A DNA stretch of 64,000 nt from the NCBI RefSeq assembly GCF_932526225.1, contig NC_064048.1, forward strand, positions 5,686,627-5,750,626. Direction: 5' to 3'. This DNA is from Nematostella vectensis (taxonomy: Eukaryota > Cnidaria > Anthozoa > Actiniaria > Edwardsiidae). Positions 47,265-60,636 of the stretch are shown here, piece by piece. A model generated the notes under the pieces. The model worked only from the letters and a program-made list of their open reading frames with translations. It searched no databases and had not been told where the DNA came from. Within the stretch, counting starts at the first letter, position 1; each line of letters begins with the position of its first letter. Made by a program: the position numbers and the translations under genes.

Positions 47265-47365
47265 TTCGGCATCCAGTATCAATCGCGCGCTCGAATTGGC
47301 TTTCTTGAGGTCCGCTATCTTACGATCCGGACCCCGCGATAGCGGTCCGCTCACCTACATAGCTC
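47265..47365. repeat. palindromic dispersed repeat, GATCCGGACCCCGCGATA type
   Basis: GAGGTCCGCTATCTTACGAT...GATAGCGGTCC forms an inverted repeat. Paralogous copies lie at 48800-48925 in the same unit and at 56795-56895 and 57870-57985 in unit 2. Confidence 0.7.
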
Positions 47366-48327
47366 GAGTTGATCTGAAAATTAACCAAAACTGGATTTTT
47401 AGCACCGAATTAATAGACAATTTTATTTTGTCATTTTATCTGGAATGATTGACTTTACGGAAAATCTTCAAACTCCCTGTCTTTTGAGCATTTCCCGCCA
47501 AATGATTTCGCGCGCGAAAACTTCAAGTCTGCTGAAATTTTATTTGGGTTACTAAAAGCAGCAAATCGTCTTTTCATACAAAGAAAAACGCCAAATCAAT
47601 CTAGGAACTGACATGCATAACCAGCTAAATGCTAAATGCCCGACAGTCGGGAAAGGACATCAATTGACTAAATGCAACTGAAATTACGATTTTATAGAAT
47701 ACATATATATAACAGAAAACATTCAAACACCACGCCAGGAGAAAATGCCGTTTTGCCGTTTGGGGTATTTTATTTAAAATTGGCGAAAATGGAGTGACAT
47801 TAGCTCTATTTTAGCCTAAATTAAGGTATTTTTCTGTTATACTATAAATAACGAATTTGAAATTTACAATATTAGACAATTTCTGCAATCACAGCCTTTG
47901 TGCAGACGTACAGATATTTCACAATTTGAGCGTCGGATCCTTTTCAACATAATGGATTTCGTTACTTTTTCACATATCCGTAACTTACTCCTTTGAGAGC
48001 CCTTCAGTTATTTCAGTTTCCTCTACATTTACAAAAATTTGATATTCGACCCCTTACCATTCATAACAAAATGGCCATACTCGATCCTTCAACGATTCAG
48101 TTCCTAAAGATACAGTAGAAATAAGACTAAAGCATGAATAAGTAAAGATACTCCCGCATTTCAAGGACACTTTACATTTTGTGTTCCTAAGGCTTTTCTT
48201 GGCGGGAGTCCTAAATTTTGAGGAGACTTAGGATTTTTTTGGCTTTTTTTACATGTAAAAAGGAGCGAAACAACAATTGTCTATAAAAGAGTAAAAATAC
48301 CCTTTAGTTCCAGGGAAGGTATAAATT

Positions 48328-48745
48328 TATACAATCCCAAACAGTCCCGGAGTTCAAATAGGAATGTATAAATTTATACAGTCCCGGAGTTCAAATAGGA
48401 ATGTATAAATTTATACAGTCCCCGTGTTCAAAAAGGAATGTATAAATTTATACACCCGGAGTTCAAAAAGGAATGTATAAATTTATACAGTCCCCGAGTT
48501 CAAAAAGGAATGTATAAATTTATACAGTCCCGGAGTTCAAATAGGAATGTATAAATTTATACACCCGGAGTTCAAAAAGGAATGTATAAATTTATACAGT
48601 TTCCGAGTTCAAAAAGGAATGTATAAATTTATACAGTCCCCGTGTTCAAAAAGGAATGTATAAATTTATACACCCGAAGTTCAAAAAGGAATGTATAAAT
48701 TTATACAGTCCCGGAGTTCAAAAAGGAATGTATAAATTTATACAT
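48328..48745. repeat. minisatellite built on the palindrome TGTATAAATTTATACA
   Basis: About 12 tandem copies of 35-38 bp. Each has the perfect 16-bp palindrome TGTATAAATTTATACA joined by (G)TCCCGGAGTTCAAAAAGGAA variants. Present in unit 1 only; unit 2 has another repeat at this place. Confidence 0.93.
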
Positions 48746-49619
48746 TTATCGGTATTTCCGATACGGACCTCGACCTCCCCAGCTGCTAAATAGCATATAA
48801 TTTTTTCGGTGTCCTGTAACCATCAAATTGCGCGATTTGATTGGCTCTCGTGAGTCTCGTGAGGTCCGGTATCCTACGATCCGGACCCCGCGATATCGGA
48901 CCGCTCACCTCCAAAGCTCGAGAGTATTTGTAAAATGACCATCGAAAACTAGATTTTTCACTCCCGAGGTTATAGATCTTCAAACTAAAACGGCATTTTA
49001 TTTGTCATTTTATCTAGAATCATTGACTTTACGGAAAATCGGCTCCAAACTCCCTGTGCTTTGACAATTGCAACGCGCAAGACAATTTCAAGATAGCTAA
49101 AAGTTCTATTCTCTTTCAATGCGTTCAGCCGAATAGAAAATATTTATTGTCTATACTATGAAAAAAGAGCGACAACATATAGGAGGATAGCCATCCAGCT
49201 GGTTTGGTTTATTGAGTAATAACACTATATGCGGTCAATATACAATATAATATAAAAATATATCATCGATCATCTAAGGACACAACCAGTTCGGTGAGCT
49301 GGAAGGCTTCAAGTGAATAACGTGACGCCGAAAACTGCATAGTAAGGACATACTAGAATCATGTGACCAAAAAAGCACAAAAGAAACAACAACAAAACCA
49401 TTAGTACCGAAAATAAATTCATTTTATTTGGGATACAAAAGGCAGCAAATCGTCTCTATACGTTTTTTTACTAAACACACAGACACAAGATATAGCATAT
49501 AATAGCGAGATTTTGAGGAAATTAAATGAAACATGTTCTCAATAACATATCTTATCAGAGATTTTCTGTTTTGAACCAATCAAAAGGAGCGAACAATAGT
49601 TTTATGCTTGCACAAACTT

Positions 49620-50030
49620 ATCTTAACCCATTGACTCCTGGCTATTTTTGAGCTGAATTTACAAAAAACAGACTGAAAACAGATACCCCCCCTATTCTGA
49701 GTTTTATACAGCCCGTCAAAGTCAAAAACGGCTGCACCTAGTCAGCGGTACCCAAGCTTTCCAACAGTGCTTTGCGGTCCCCACTTTTAATCCCTCGTCG
49801 TTGCGATGAAGCCAGCACAAGTTGATGGTTGTGCTTGTATTTTTCATCAAAAATACAGCTATGAGCATATAAGGAGAGTGTCTCAGGACATAATGAAGTC
49901 TTTTGGGGCATAATTGAGTGCTTTGCTTATGGATATTTGCAAGCAAAGGTGGATTCATGATGATTTTTTCTTGTTTGGCTTTGCCTGGATGAGAAAAAAT
50001 TTTTTTAATGAATCACCACAGCTCTCCTAA
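49620..50030. repeat. dispersed anthozoan repeat (CCCATTGACTCCTGGCTATT)
   Basis: The segment beginning CCCATTGACTCCTGGCTATT and running through the GCTTTCCAACAGTGCTTTGC phrase recurs nearly unchanged at 58690-59090. The 78-codon minus ORF in it is identical in both units but has no family motif, so I treat it as repeat DNA. Confidence 0.55.
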
Positions 50031-50509
50031 ACATATCAAACATATTCCTCACGGATAGTGTCCTTCGTATGTATTGCCTTATATGGGCATAGATGCCCAT
50101 ATTTAGAAGAGCTAAAGTTTTCCCGCTCCCTGATCTCCAGAAAACATGGTGAAAAATACTCATTCCTGTCAATTTGCGACTCGCGGCAAAAATTATTTAC
50201 CAAAACTTGCTCGCTTGGTCAAATCTTTTCCTTACTAATCCTATAAAGTCCTTAGGCCCAGGCCTCCAAGAGATTGACCGAGCGGGTTTGAAGGTCACCC
50301 AAATATTGATATGTTGTCTTTTCTGAAACCAAATTGATTCCAAAATTGTTTACACTGCTATTCTGGGTCTGTATGACCTGGAATTGATTTGTTTGGCTTC
50401 GGGGTGAAAAGACTAAAGATGACTTAAAATATTATAGTGAATTGTACAGTACAAATAGTCCGTACAAAAAAAAACTTTCTACAGACGGGGTAAAAAAAAA
50501 CATCTGACT

Positions 50510-50731
50510 TTGGGGAGAGGAGTGTTGACTGGCCCTCCCCTCGTGAATATTTCCCTGGATCTCCCAGAATTCTTTGCAATACGTAAAGGCATCTTCGTGG
50601 TTTTACAAGCCTTCAAGGAGTGGACATTGTGTCTTGAGGCCATGGAAATGTACCTGGAGGATCAGAATAAAGGTATCTATTTGTGTCTTGAGCTGTGTTT
50701 GCTGATCTCTCTCCCTTGTGTGGTATTTTGA
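50510..50731 (+). other. duplicated exon-like ORF, unknown
   Basis: A CTCCCAG acceptor-like site, an open segment with AIRKGIFVVLQAFKEW and LEAMEMYLEDQNK, and a GTATCT donor-like site (about 50567-50672). A near-identical copy is at 59219-59440. It could be one exon of a fragmented gene carried along in the duplication. I do not recognise it. Confidence 0.25.
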
Positions 50732-51944
50732 GCGTTTTATTGAGAGGGGTGATTCTGCTTTTCTTTCCTTGTTCGATTTGAAATTTCTCAAAGAACCTGT
50801 GCTATTATTTGGCTTAAGAGTAGTTGCCAACACCTTGGTTGGATGCATATGTTCAAGACCTTTTATCCCTTAGACTAATGCCTGAGTATCTTCATCTTGT
50901 TGTGTTTATTTTGCATTTATGAATTTTTTGGGTTGTGGGTACTTCCCAAAGCCGGTTCAGGCCGGTTGAGGGGTCAATGTGTTACCCTTTACTGGTAACA
51001 CCGTCACAAAAACCACCAAAACACCGCTACATTTTTTTAGCGGACCGGGCAAGCCTCAAGGTTGATCCACGATCCACCAGGCTAAGAACGCACATTATGC
51101 TCAGGGGTATCAAGCGATTCAATAAAGTAATTAATGTTTCAAATACGGGCTCGTGTTATTCCTCGGTACCTCATCGAGCGGAAGAATCCGCGACACTGAA
51201 AATTTTTTGGTTAAAAGCGGGTATTCGTACCATGGCACCTGGGGAGGAGGGGGACATAAAAGGGGAATAATGGTTGTGATACGGGTAGAGGTAGGTGGCA
51301 GGGGTGAGGGCGGAAGGGTCATTGTGGGAATAATGCTACATTAAGTGGCGTTGGACTATAAGGAGTGTACAGGATAGTGATGCAATTGTTTTTAAAAGCA
51401 TCAGTAGAAAAAGTATGAGATATGGGAGACAAAGTTGTGCCATTTTTCTAAAAAAAAATCTAAAAGGGAAATGCCGAAGACTTACCAAATACTTAAATTA
51501 CTATGCCAAAAATTCACGGGGCGGATCTAGGGGTAGGCCGAGGCAAGAAATACCAGGGAATCCACAGAGGACCAATGACCCCCTCCCCCCCCCCCCCCCT
51601 CCCTTCTTGAAATGCTTGCTTCCACCTCGCTCGTTTTGGAACTCCCGGATCCACCCCTACAATCTATTCTTGATTTACAGGCGAACCTTTTATCAAGCTT
51701 GGCCAAGTCCTGAGGGTAACCGCAGAACTGTATCTATTATTGATTCTGGGTCGGATTAGAACGACGGAAAACTAGTAACGGGGAGATGACTGCTTCCTTT
51801 GGTTATGAGACGGAGCACGTCATTTCTCAGATGACTTCGGTCTCTCATATGAGTCATATGCATGCGCTTGCTTAACCAAATGATCCCAAACAAGGCTTAA
51901 AATAAAACCCTTCGTGCTGCGTATTTCCACTTGTACGAATTGAT

Positions 51945-52160
51945 ATGCCATATCTTGTTACTATGCCAAATTGTAACCTGATCAATACGCTTTATTCAAC
52001 TTCTAGCGGGCTCTACTCGAACTCAATTGGGAGCTATCCATTTTTAACTGATATGTTCTTGAAGGCAACTGGGATGCCCCATAAAGAACATAACCTGTTA
52101 CAGCAATTGGCAAAAAAATACAATCCACATAAATTATTTGTTTTACGGTACTGCGCTTAA
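51945..52160 (+). CDS. Conserved small ORF in tandem unit 2, unknown
   Basis: Counterpart of the small plus-strand ORF in unit 1. The upstream ATG used there is out of frame here because of an added AT near 51937, so it starts at MPYLV (71 codons). That start shift argues against a constrained protein. Confidence 0.2.
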   Translation: MPYLVTMPNCNLINTLYSTSSGLYSNSIGSYPFLTDMFLKATGMPHKEHNLLQQLAKKYNPHKLFVLRYCA

Positions 52161-52317
52161 AAATAAAAGAATAACATTTTTTTCTGCTCAAACAACATTT
52201 ATTCAAGGATTGTTTCCGTGAGGAATTTGTTAACATGTGGCCTTGTACATCGGCAAGGGAATAGAGGGTAGAATTTGTGCTTGTTGTTTGGTCGTTACAT
52301 GCTGTGATCCTCTAGAG

Positions 52318-53566
52318 CTATTTTTCGTACTTGCCGTACTTGATATAGACATCAACACAGACACTTCCTTCGTTGTCAAACCTTAACAATGATTTGTACA
52401 AGGATTCCCCGTACCACACCCTCAGCTCGTCGTTGCCACGAACATGGCACGTATGCTCGCGTTTGAGGACGATTTCGTTGCAATTTTCGTTGTAGCCCTT
52501 GAGCTTATACCATTTGTTGTCGGCGGGTTTAAACCTGAAACACGAGAAAAAAGGAAATAAGGGGAGAAGAAATGTGCCATCCTACATTGTCATGTGACAG
52601 TGCTATCCTACAAACCTAGATCTCTTACTGACTCTGAGAATGGCGATCAACGTCTCCTTGGTTATTGTTTATAATTGAAAATACAAAGGTTTATTTGCAA
52701 GAAAACTTTATTCGTTAATGGCATATCTATGTACAGTCTCTATTGTAATATTTTTTTTTAACCAATTGTAAATTTAGTACTCTAATAAGTAAGGTATCAT
52801 TAGTGTTATTTATAAAGCTAGTATCATTTTTACTACTTTACTACTAAAGGAAAGGAGGGAAAGGGGAAAAGAAGGAGGGAAAGAAAAGAAGAGAAACAAA
52901 AGAGGAGGAAACAAACTAGAGAGGATGGAAAAGGAGAGGAAGAAAAAAGATAAACTAAAGAGGAACTAAGACATAAAGAGATGGGATGAAGGAAAAGTGA
53001 AATGATGGAGGAATGACGAGGAAGAAAATGGCGGAGGAAGAGAGGAATGGCTAGTGTGAAGAAAACGAATAGGAAAGATTAAAATACAATTAAGGAAATG
53101 GAAATTGAAAAGGGAGAGGAAATTCAAAGGAGGACTAAAAGACGGAAGACACAAAATTAAAAAAAAAAAAAATGCGAGAATTACTTACTCTGCCTGGCCA
53201 TCTTTTTTTCCTTTTTCAGGCAGAACTATCCGATTCTCAGAGTCGGTAATAAAGGTACTCATATAGAACCCCCACAGCAAAATTGGAGAATTATTGCAGC
53301 CCCATTTGCTCCAGTGATTACCGAAAGCACATTGGACTTTACCACTGCGATAAACGAGTTTGATCGAGTGAATGTTTCCCTCGTGTGGCACTCGTACGCT
53401 GGCGTGGCGTTCCTTGGCCTCGAAACACACGGGATGATCACCATTCAGCTTTTCATACTCTAAAAAAAGAGATAAAAAAAACGACAAGTTTGTTGAACAG
53501 AAGATAAAAAGTTTTTTAAGTTCAGATATTTGATATTTTAAGAGTGTTCAAAGTGAAAAGTAAATA

Positions 53567-53656
<90 letters not shown>

Positions 53657-55529
53657 CTCCCAAATCTTACGTGGCTACGGGTCTGTAGTCATGACTATGT
53701 TTACCTGGGCAGGGTGCTATACCGCATTTCCTAGTCTCCTTGGGATCTCCCCGGCAGTCTCTACCGCCATTTGAGGGTTTGGGGTTGGTGCATGTGCGAG
53801 TTCGTGTCTGAGTTCCACCTCCGCAGCTCTTGGTACACGAGGACCAGGAAGAGTAGGCACTCCAGCCGCCGTTAACTGGACAAAAAAGGAAAGAAAATGT
53901 GTCGAGTACAAATTAGGATTTAGCTAAAAGCTTGGCATCGAAAACGTATAATATCAAAATATATGTCAGGCTGACAGCTTGGACATTGTGGAAGTTATCA
54001 CGATCGGATTTTTTCTGGTGACGCCCAGGGCCCATGTTTAAACCAGATTGATCTAATCCGTTAGATTTCCTCTCTACATTTTATGCAGGAAATATATACC
54101 GTCTGGGGACTTGCCTTCCTTTTTCTTGAGTATAAGAAATGAATAATCCAGTGTTATGGATTTTTTTTAGAAATAGGCTAAAGTAAAAAGAGTAATGTTT
54201 TTTTTTTTGGGGGGGTGGGGGCGGCTCTTAAGGAAAGCATTGGTATTTGTTATAATAACAAAAGGAAATAAAAAAAGAGAAGAACAACCAGTAGACGTAC
54301 CTCTGCATGGTGTAAGGTTGCATTTCTTTGTCTTCCTTTCTGCCGCAATTGTTCCTTTAGTGCATAAATCGGCACAACTGACCGGCTCAAAGCGAAACTG
54401 CTTACCACGGCCGCATGTTTTGCTACAAGTGCTCCACTCTGCAGAGAAAGATATCTATTCAGTTTGCTTCAATCATTATCATCTTTATTATCATCAACAT
54501 CATCATCAGCATCACCTCAACCACCATTATAATCACTAACAACCGCACATAATACTACTATGTAGGGAATCCAGCTGTTTCGAAAATACTAAGAAACGGA
54601 CCATTCACTCGTTAAAACTTTGTACAGAAACAACCCGTGTATAAGCGAACATAGCATGAAAAAATATGCTAAAAAAACGTTTTAATTCGAGAAGGAATGC
54701 GCCAATCACAAAAAACTAAGAACCTGAGTAAAATACTTATATCTTAAACTCACAATAAGCACCTTTATATAAAAACCTGCGGAGAGGCTACATTGAAAAA
54801 ATCTATACGCATTTATTTATGTAGTCAAGAAGAGGAAAAAAACGATCATTCAGTCAATTATGGAAGTAAAATCTCATGGCACGGCTGTTATTACGACACC
54901 TTTTCAAATCCCATTTTTGCCATCGCACTTCTCACTGTTATCTCTCAGCACACGATTCATGTTGTGTTTTAGGCTAACCTGAGTCATGAAAATTTATGAC
55001 AAAGTTGCTTTAAAATATACACCTATTTCAAAAAAGGTTGTCAGTGCAAAAGGCGAATGGCAAATAGTAAATGGCAGTTCTAAGCCCGAACGGTGCTTCT
55101 GGGTACTAATCATTCGTAAAATTAAAGGTGTTAAATAAAGTCTAGCAATGTCAGAGACATACATTGATGATCTTTAATGGATAATTGTTTGATTTATCCT
55201 TATTCTACAGCATTTAGTAGAAATGTAATGAGACCCATGGTTCCTTTCGGTTCTAGAACTGCCATTTGCCAATCGCCATTTGCCGTTTCGCACTGACAAC
55301 GTTTTTTTTTAAATAGGTATATATTACCTTGCTCTACCATGTAGACATAGTTAGACCAGTGATCGCCAATTCCTAGATTATAGTTCCGGTCAATAACACA
55401 GTTGCTTGCACAACCGTGTTTGTTGAAAGTCCCCTTAGGTTCCGCAGATGCCCAGCACTCCTCCTGGTTCTGGATACCAAAGTACAACATGTTCCGGGAC
55501 CTTGCCATGTCGAGGCAGCTGGTCACCAC
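52318..55529 (-). pseudogene. WSC-like / TSP1 x2 / C-terminal domain gene, copy 2, lacking exons 1-2
   Basis: Exons corresponding to copy 1 exons 3-7: 55529-55328, 54438-54301, 53875-53705, 53459-53189, 52534-52318. Splice sites and frames are intact, ending KYGKYEK. The signal peptide and the first third of the WSC-like domain are absent; similarity stops near 55557 and unrelated DNA follows to about 56285. The exon 6 loop is 11 codons shorter than in copy 1 (VQCAFGNHWSKWGCNN), and exon 7 is two codons longer with extra Cys (NENCNE, HTCHV). Either it is a promoterless remnant, or its exons are joined to a first exon I cannot see. Open exons mean loss was recent or function remains. Minus-strand AATAAA is at 52203-52198. 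Confidence 0.75.
53572..53655. repeat. (TA)n microsatellite, about 42 units
   Basis: Pure TA run in the intron between TSP1-2 and exon 6 of copy 2. The corresponding place is the site of a Penelope-like insertion in unit 1 and of a deletion breakpoint in unit 3. Confidence 0.97.
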
Positions 55530-55556
55530 CTGTCAATCATCAAACAGATGTTGTCG

Positions 55557-56285
55557 GTTTCAATTTTAAAACAACGTGACTTAAAAATATTAAATTCCAA
55601 CACAATACTTCTATTTATTACATTGCCCGGCGTTAAACCCATAAACAGAGTCCAAAACAAATACACAACTTTAAATTACTGAGAGGAATATAGCATAAAC
55701 ATAGCACAGCTTTGCTCAGATCAACCAAACTTTTGACCTTCCATCGCACTCTTAACATTTTGCGGTTCCGACACATGACTCCGACACTACAAAGCTCATT
55801 TCCGGTAAACATCACCCCTAAAAATTAATATTCATCTGACAACCAAACATGTATTTCACCACGAAATCCTTGTTCGCACGAGCGAATATTTACCGACACA
55901 TTTTAGGCAGCCGGTTTGGCCGGGAAGATGGAATGACAAAAGCACACTGAGTAATACACTCGAACAACCCTTCTACTACCGATGCAAAATATTAAGAGGA
56001 TGTGAAAGTAATATTATGTGAGTTTTGAATTTCCTCATGTAGTCGTGCGTACACCCCGGCATGATCTCATGATATGATAGGTCTTTCATTCACCGAAAAC
56101 AAACATGCCAAAAAATAACTTTAAAACATTTCGCTTCCTATGTAAAGCAGCATGTCCCATCTGTAAAGACTTTCTTTTATGGCTTGTTATGTAAAAATGA
56201 TTTACCATCAAATGACTACAGTTTTGTTGAAACTCGCATCATGAAATTTCGGCAACTGTAAGAAATTTCGTTATTTGGCTTTGTG
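55557..56285. other. unit-2-specific segment replacing exons 1-2
   Basis: It replaces about 1.9 kb of unit 1 (44893-46796). No ORF with a signal peptide was found on the minus strand. Origin unknown. Confidence 0.5.
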
Positions 56286-57419
56286 GTTTTGGAAGGTATC
56301 GATATAGGTTAAACTGTCATCGTCGGGCTAAACTATTTTGGTAAGAAACCGGGAAAACAAAATGTAAAGTTAATGTTTTGTTTCTCTTTGGATGGTAGTT
56401 GCTGTGGGGTCCTCTAGCTGCTGACAAAAATTGTTTAATAACTTGGAAAATTGCTTGAAAATGATATGATTAGTTCGAATACACAGAGAGCAAAACAAAA
56501 GTCGAAAGTTCAACAAACAGCTATAATGATTATGCAAAATATAGATAGTGATGCACCAGGTCTGTTGTTCCGTAGGATCGAATTTCATTGCGAAATATGA
56601 TTTTAAATAAGTGAAATACTATAGATCCAATCGTTTACATCAATTGAATTGTTATTTGCGTGTGATTGCCGGTAAAAACCAAGACCAAATTCTCGTTTCT
56701 ACATGAATATTCCTTTTCAACTTATCAAAATCAAATTTTTTTGCTTTCTAAATTTTTGTTCTGTGCAAAATTGTAATCGCAAAATTAGATTTTTTCGGCA
56801 TCCAGTATCAATCGCGCGCTCGAATTGGCTTTCTTGAGGTCCGCTATCTTACGATCCGGACCCCGCGATAGCGGTCCGCTCACATACATAGCTCGAAATA
56901 ATGAGTTGATCTGAAAAATAACCAAAACAGGATTATTAGTACCGAATTAAAAGATATTGACATTTAAACATAATTTTATTTTGTTATATATCTAGAATGA
57001 TTGAAAATCTTCAAACTCCCTGTCTTTTGAGCATTTCCCGCCATAATGATTTCGCGCGCGAAAACTTCAATTCTGCTGAAATTTTAGGGTTACTAAAAGC
57101 AGCAAATCGTCTCTTCATACAAAGAAAAACGCCAAATCAATCTAGGAACTGACATGCATAACCAGTTTAGTTATCCACAAATAAGAGAAGTTCTTCAGTG
57201 AAATAGCTTCTTGTATCGTATCGTAAGTGGAGGATTTAGAGCGAAACACGTCAGACATCTCTTTCATTTCGAGTTAAGAACGACGTATCAATTGGGATGA
57301 GATTATTCGCAGTGGCTGCTAAATGCCCGACAGTCGGGAAAGGACATCAATTGACTAAATGCAACTGAAATTACGATTTACGAATACATATATATAACAG
57401 AAAACATTCAATACCGACA

Positions 57420-57790
57420 ACAAATCTCAATTCAGATTTACTTGTCCTTTACTCAACTAATATAGAATAATCACTAGGTGGACAATTTACTGGGTTATTT
57501 GAATAAATTGAAAACGGGCATTTAGTAAATTCAGGACCTTTTATTTGTCGGTCACATCGCCACTGCGAGAAATACATTATTAAAGTCAAATCACAGAGAA
57601 TGTCTTCATTGGAGGTTCTGTTATCATGGATGATTAAAAGTGATGTGTGGAAATACAAAATAGATTTATGATAGACCAGAGCGACAAAATCGTCACAAAC
57701 ATAAGCGACAGTCAGAAGCGAAACCTCCCCTCGTGTGCGACCATAAGCCCGTAAAGTAAACAAAGTTGGAAATTTATATTGTGGCCTTCG
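57420..57790. repeat. dispersed repeat related to CDC37 intron 1
   Basis: Shares phrases in the same order with 37735-37915 (GAGGTTCTG, GTGTGGA-ATACAAAAT, AAACCTC). It occupies the place of the palindromic minisatellite in unit 1. Confidence 0.5.
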
Positions 57791-60636
57791 GCCTCCAGAA
57801 TTTTACCACAACCTCAGTCACGGTATTTTCGATACGGACCTCGACCTCCCCAGCTGCCAAATAGCATATAATTTTTTCGGTGTCGTGTAACCATCAAATC
57901 GCGCGCTCTGATTGGCTCTCGTGAGGTCCGGTATCCTACGATCCGGACCCCGCGATACCGGACCGCTCACCTCCAAAGCTCGAGAGTATTTGTAAAATGA
58001 CCGTCGAAAACTGGATTTTTCACTCCCGAGGTTATAGATCTTCAAACTAAAACGGCATTTTGTTTGTGATTTTATCTAGAATCATTGACTTTACGGAAAA
58101 TCGGCTTCAAACTCCCTGTGCTTTGACAATTGCAACGCGCACGACAATTTCAAGTTAGCTAAAAGTTCTATTCTCTTTCACTGCGTTCAGCCGAATAGAA
58201 AATATTTATTGTCTATACTATGAAATAAGAAAAAACAACATGTAGGAGGATAGCAATCCAGCTGGTTTGGTTTATTGAGTAATAACATCATAGGCGGTCA
58301 ATATACAATATAATATAAAAATCTATCATCGATCATCTAAGGACACAACCAGTTCGGTGAGCTGGAAGGCTTCAAGTGAATAACGTGACGCCGAAAACTG
58401 CATAATAAGGACATACTAGAATCATGTGACCAAAAAAGCACACAAGAAACAACAACAAACCCATTAGTACCAAAAATAAATTCATTTTATTTGGGATACA
58501 AAAGGCGGCAAATCGTCTCTTTATACGTTTTTTTACTAAACACACAGACACAAGATATAGCATATAATAGCGAGATTTTGAGGAAATTAAATGAAACATG
58601 TTCTCAATAACATATCTTATCAGAGATTTTCTGTTTTGAACCAATCAAAAGGAGCGAACAATAGTTTTATGCTTGCACAAACTTATCTTAACCCATTGAC
58701 TCCTGGCTATTTTTGAGCTGAATTTACAAAAAACAGACTGAAAACAGATACCCCCCCTATTCTGAGTTTTATACAGCCCGTCAAAGTCAAAAACGGCTGC
58801 ACCTAGTCAGCGGTACCCAAGCTTTCCAACAGTGCTTTGCGGTCCCCACTTTTAATCCCTCGTCGTTGCGATGAAGCCAGCACAAGTTGATGGTTGTGCT
58901 TGTATTTTTCATCAAAAATACAGCTATGAGCATATAAGGAGAGTGTCTCAGGACATAATGAAGTCTTTTGGGGCATAATTGAGTGCTTTGCTTATGGATA
59001 TTTGCAAGCAAAGGTGGATTCATGATGATTTTTTCTTGTTTGGCTTTGCCTGGATGAGAAAATATTTTTTTAATGAATCACCACAGCTCTCCTAAATTGT
59101 CTTTTCTGAAACCAAATTGATTCCAAAATTGTTTACACTGCTATTCTGGGTCTGTTTGACCTGGAATTGATTTGTTTGGCTTCGGGGTGAAAAGACTTAT
59201 AAAAAAAAACATCTGACTTTGGGGAGAGGAGTGTTGACTGGCCCTCCCCTCGTGAATTTTTCCCTGGATCTCCCAGAATTCTTTGCAATACGTAAAGGCA
59301 TCTTCGTGGTTTTACAAGCCTTCAAGGAGTGGACATTGTGTCTTGAGGCCATGGAAATGTACCTGGAGGATCAGAATAAAGGTATCTATTTGTGTCTTGA
59401 GCTGTGTTTGCTGATCTCTCTCCCTTGTGTGGTATTTTGAGCGTTTTATTGAGAGGGGTGATTCTGCTTTTCTTTCCTTGTTCGATTTGAAATTTCTCAA
59501 AGAACCTGTGCTATTATTTGGCTTAAGAGTAGTTGCCAACACCTTGGTTGGATGCATATGTTCAAGACCTTTTATCCCTTAGACTAATGCCTGAGTATCT
59601 TCATCTTGTTGTGTTTATTTTGCATTTATGAATTTTTTGGGTTGTGGGTACTTCCCAAAGCCGGTACAGGCCGGTTGAGGGGTCAATGTGTTACCCTTTA
59701 CTGGTAACACCGTCACAAAAACCACCAAAACACCGCTACATTTTTTTTAGCGGACCGGGCAAGCCTCAAGGTTGATCCACGGTCCACCAGGCTAAGAACG
59801 CACATTATGCTCAGGGGTATCAAGCGATTCAATAAAGTAATTAATGTTTCAAATACGGGCTCGTGTTATTCCTCGGTACCTCATCGAGCGGAAGAATCCG
59901 CGACACTGAAAATTTTTTGGTTAAAAGCGGGTATTCGTACCATGGCACCGGGTGAGAAGGGGGACATAAAAGGGGAATAATGGTTGTGATACGGGTAGAG
60001 GTAGGTGGCAGGCGTGAGGGCGGAAGGGTCATTGTGGGAATAATGCTACATTAAGTGGCGTTGGACTATAAGGAGTGTACAGGATAGTGATGCAATTGTT
60101 TTTAAAAGCATCAGTAGAAAAAGTATGAGATATGGGAGACAAAGTTGTGCCATTTTTCTAAAAAAAATCTAAAAGGGAAATGCCGAAGACTTACCAAATA
60201 CTTAAATTACTATGCCAAAAATTCACGGGGCGGATCTAGGGGTAGGCCGAGGCAAGAAATACCAGGGAATCCACAGAGGACCAATGACCCCCTCCCCCCC
60301 CCCCCCCCTTCTTGAAATGCTTGCTTCCACCTCGCTCGTTTTGGAACTCCCGGATCCACCCCTACAATCTATTCTTGATTTACAGGCGAACCTTTTATCA
60401 AGCTTGGCCAAGTCCTGAGGGTAACCGCAGAACTGTATCTATTATTGATTCTGGGTCGAATTAGAACGACGGAAAACTAGTAACGGGGAGATGACTGCTT
60501 TCTTTGGTTATGAGACGGATCACGTCATTTCTCAGATGACTTTGGTCTCTCATATGAGTCATATGCATGCGCTTGCTTAACCAAATGATCCCAAACAAGG
60601 GCTTAAAATAAAACCCTTCGTGCTGCGTATTTCCAC

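Larger units (their letters stand above)
39466..51400. repeat. tandem duplication unit 1 (about 11.9 kb)
   Basis: Homology to units 2 and 3 begins near 39466 (CAGTAGAAAAAGTGAGAGAT) and returns at 51400 and 60110. The unit contains gene copy 1. Parts not shared with unit 2 are a Penelope-like insertion, exons 1-2 and their surroundings, the palindromic minisatellite at 48328-48745 and a block at about 50035-50310. Confidence 0.9.
51401..60110. repeat. tandem duplication unit 2 (about 8.7 kb)
   Basis: Homologous to unit 1 over most of its length, with the same gene order. Relative to unit 1 it lacks exons 1-2, the Penelope-like insertion, the palindromic minisatellite and the block at 50035-50310. 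It has its own segment at 55560-56285. Confidence 0.9.

Noticed and set aside
48328-48745. Palindromic repeats with short spacers as a CRISPR array
   Set aside because: Spacers are also repeats of one sequence and there are no cas genes. It is a minisatellite.
53544-53774. ORF of alternating Ile-Tyr codons
   Set aside because: It is a translation of the (TA)n microsatellite.
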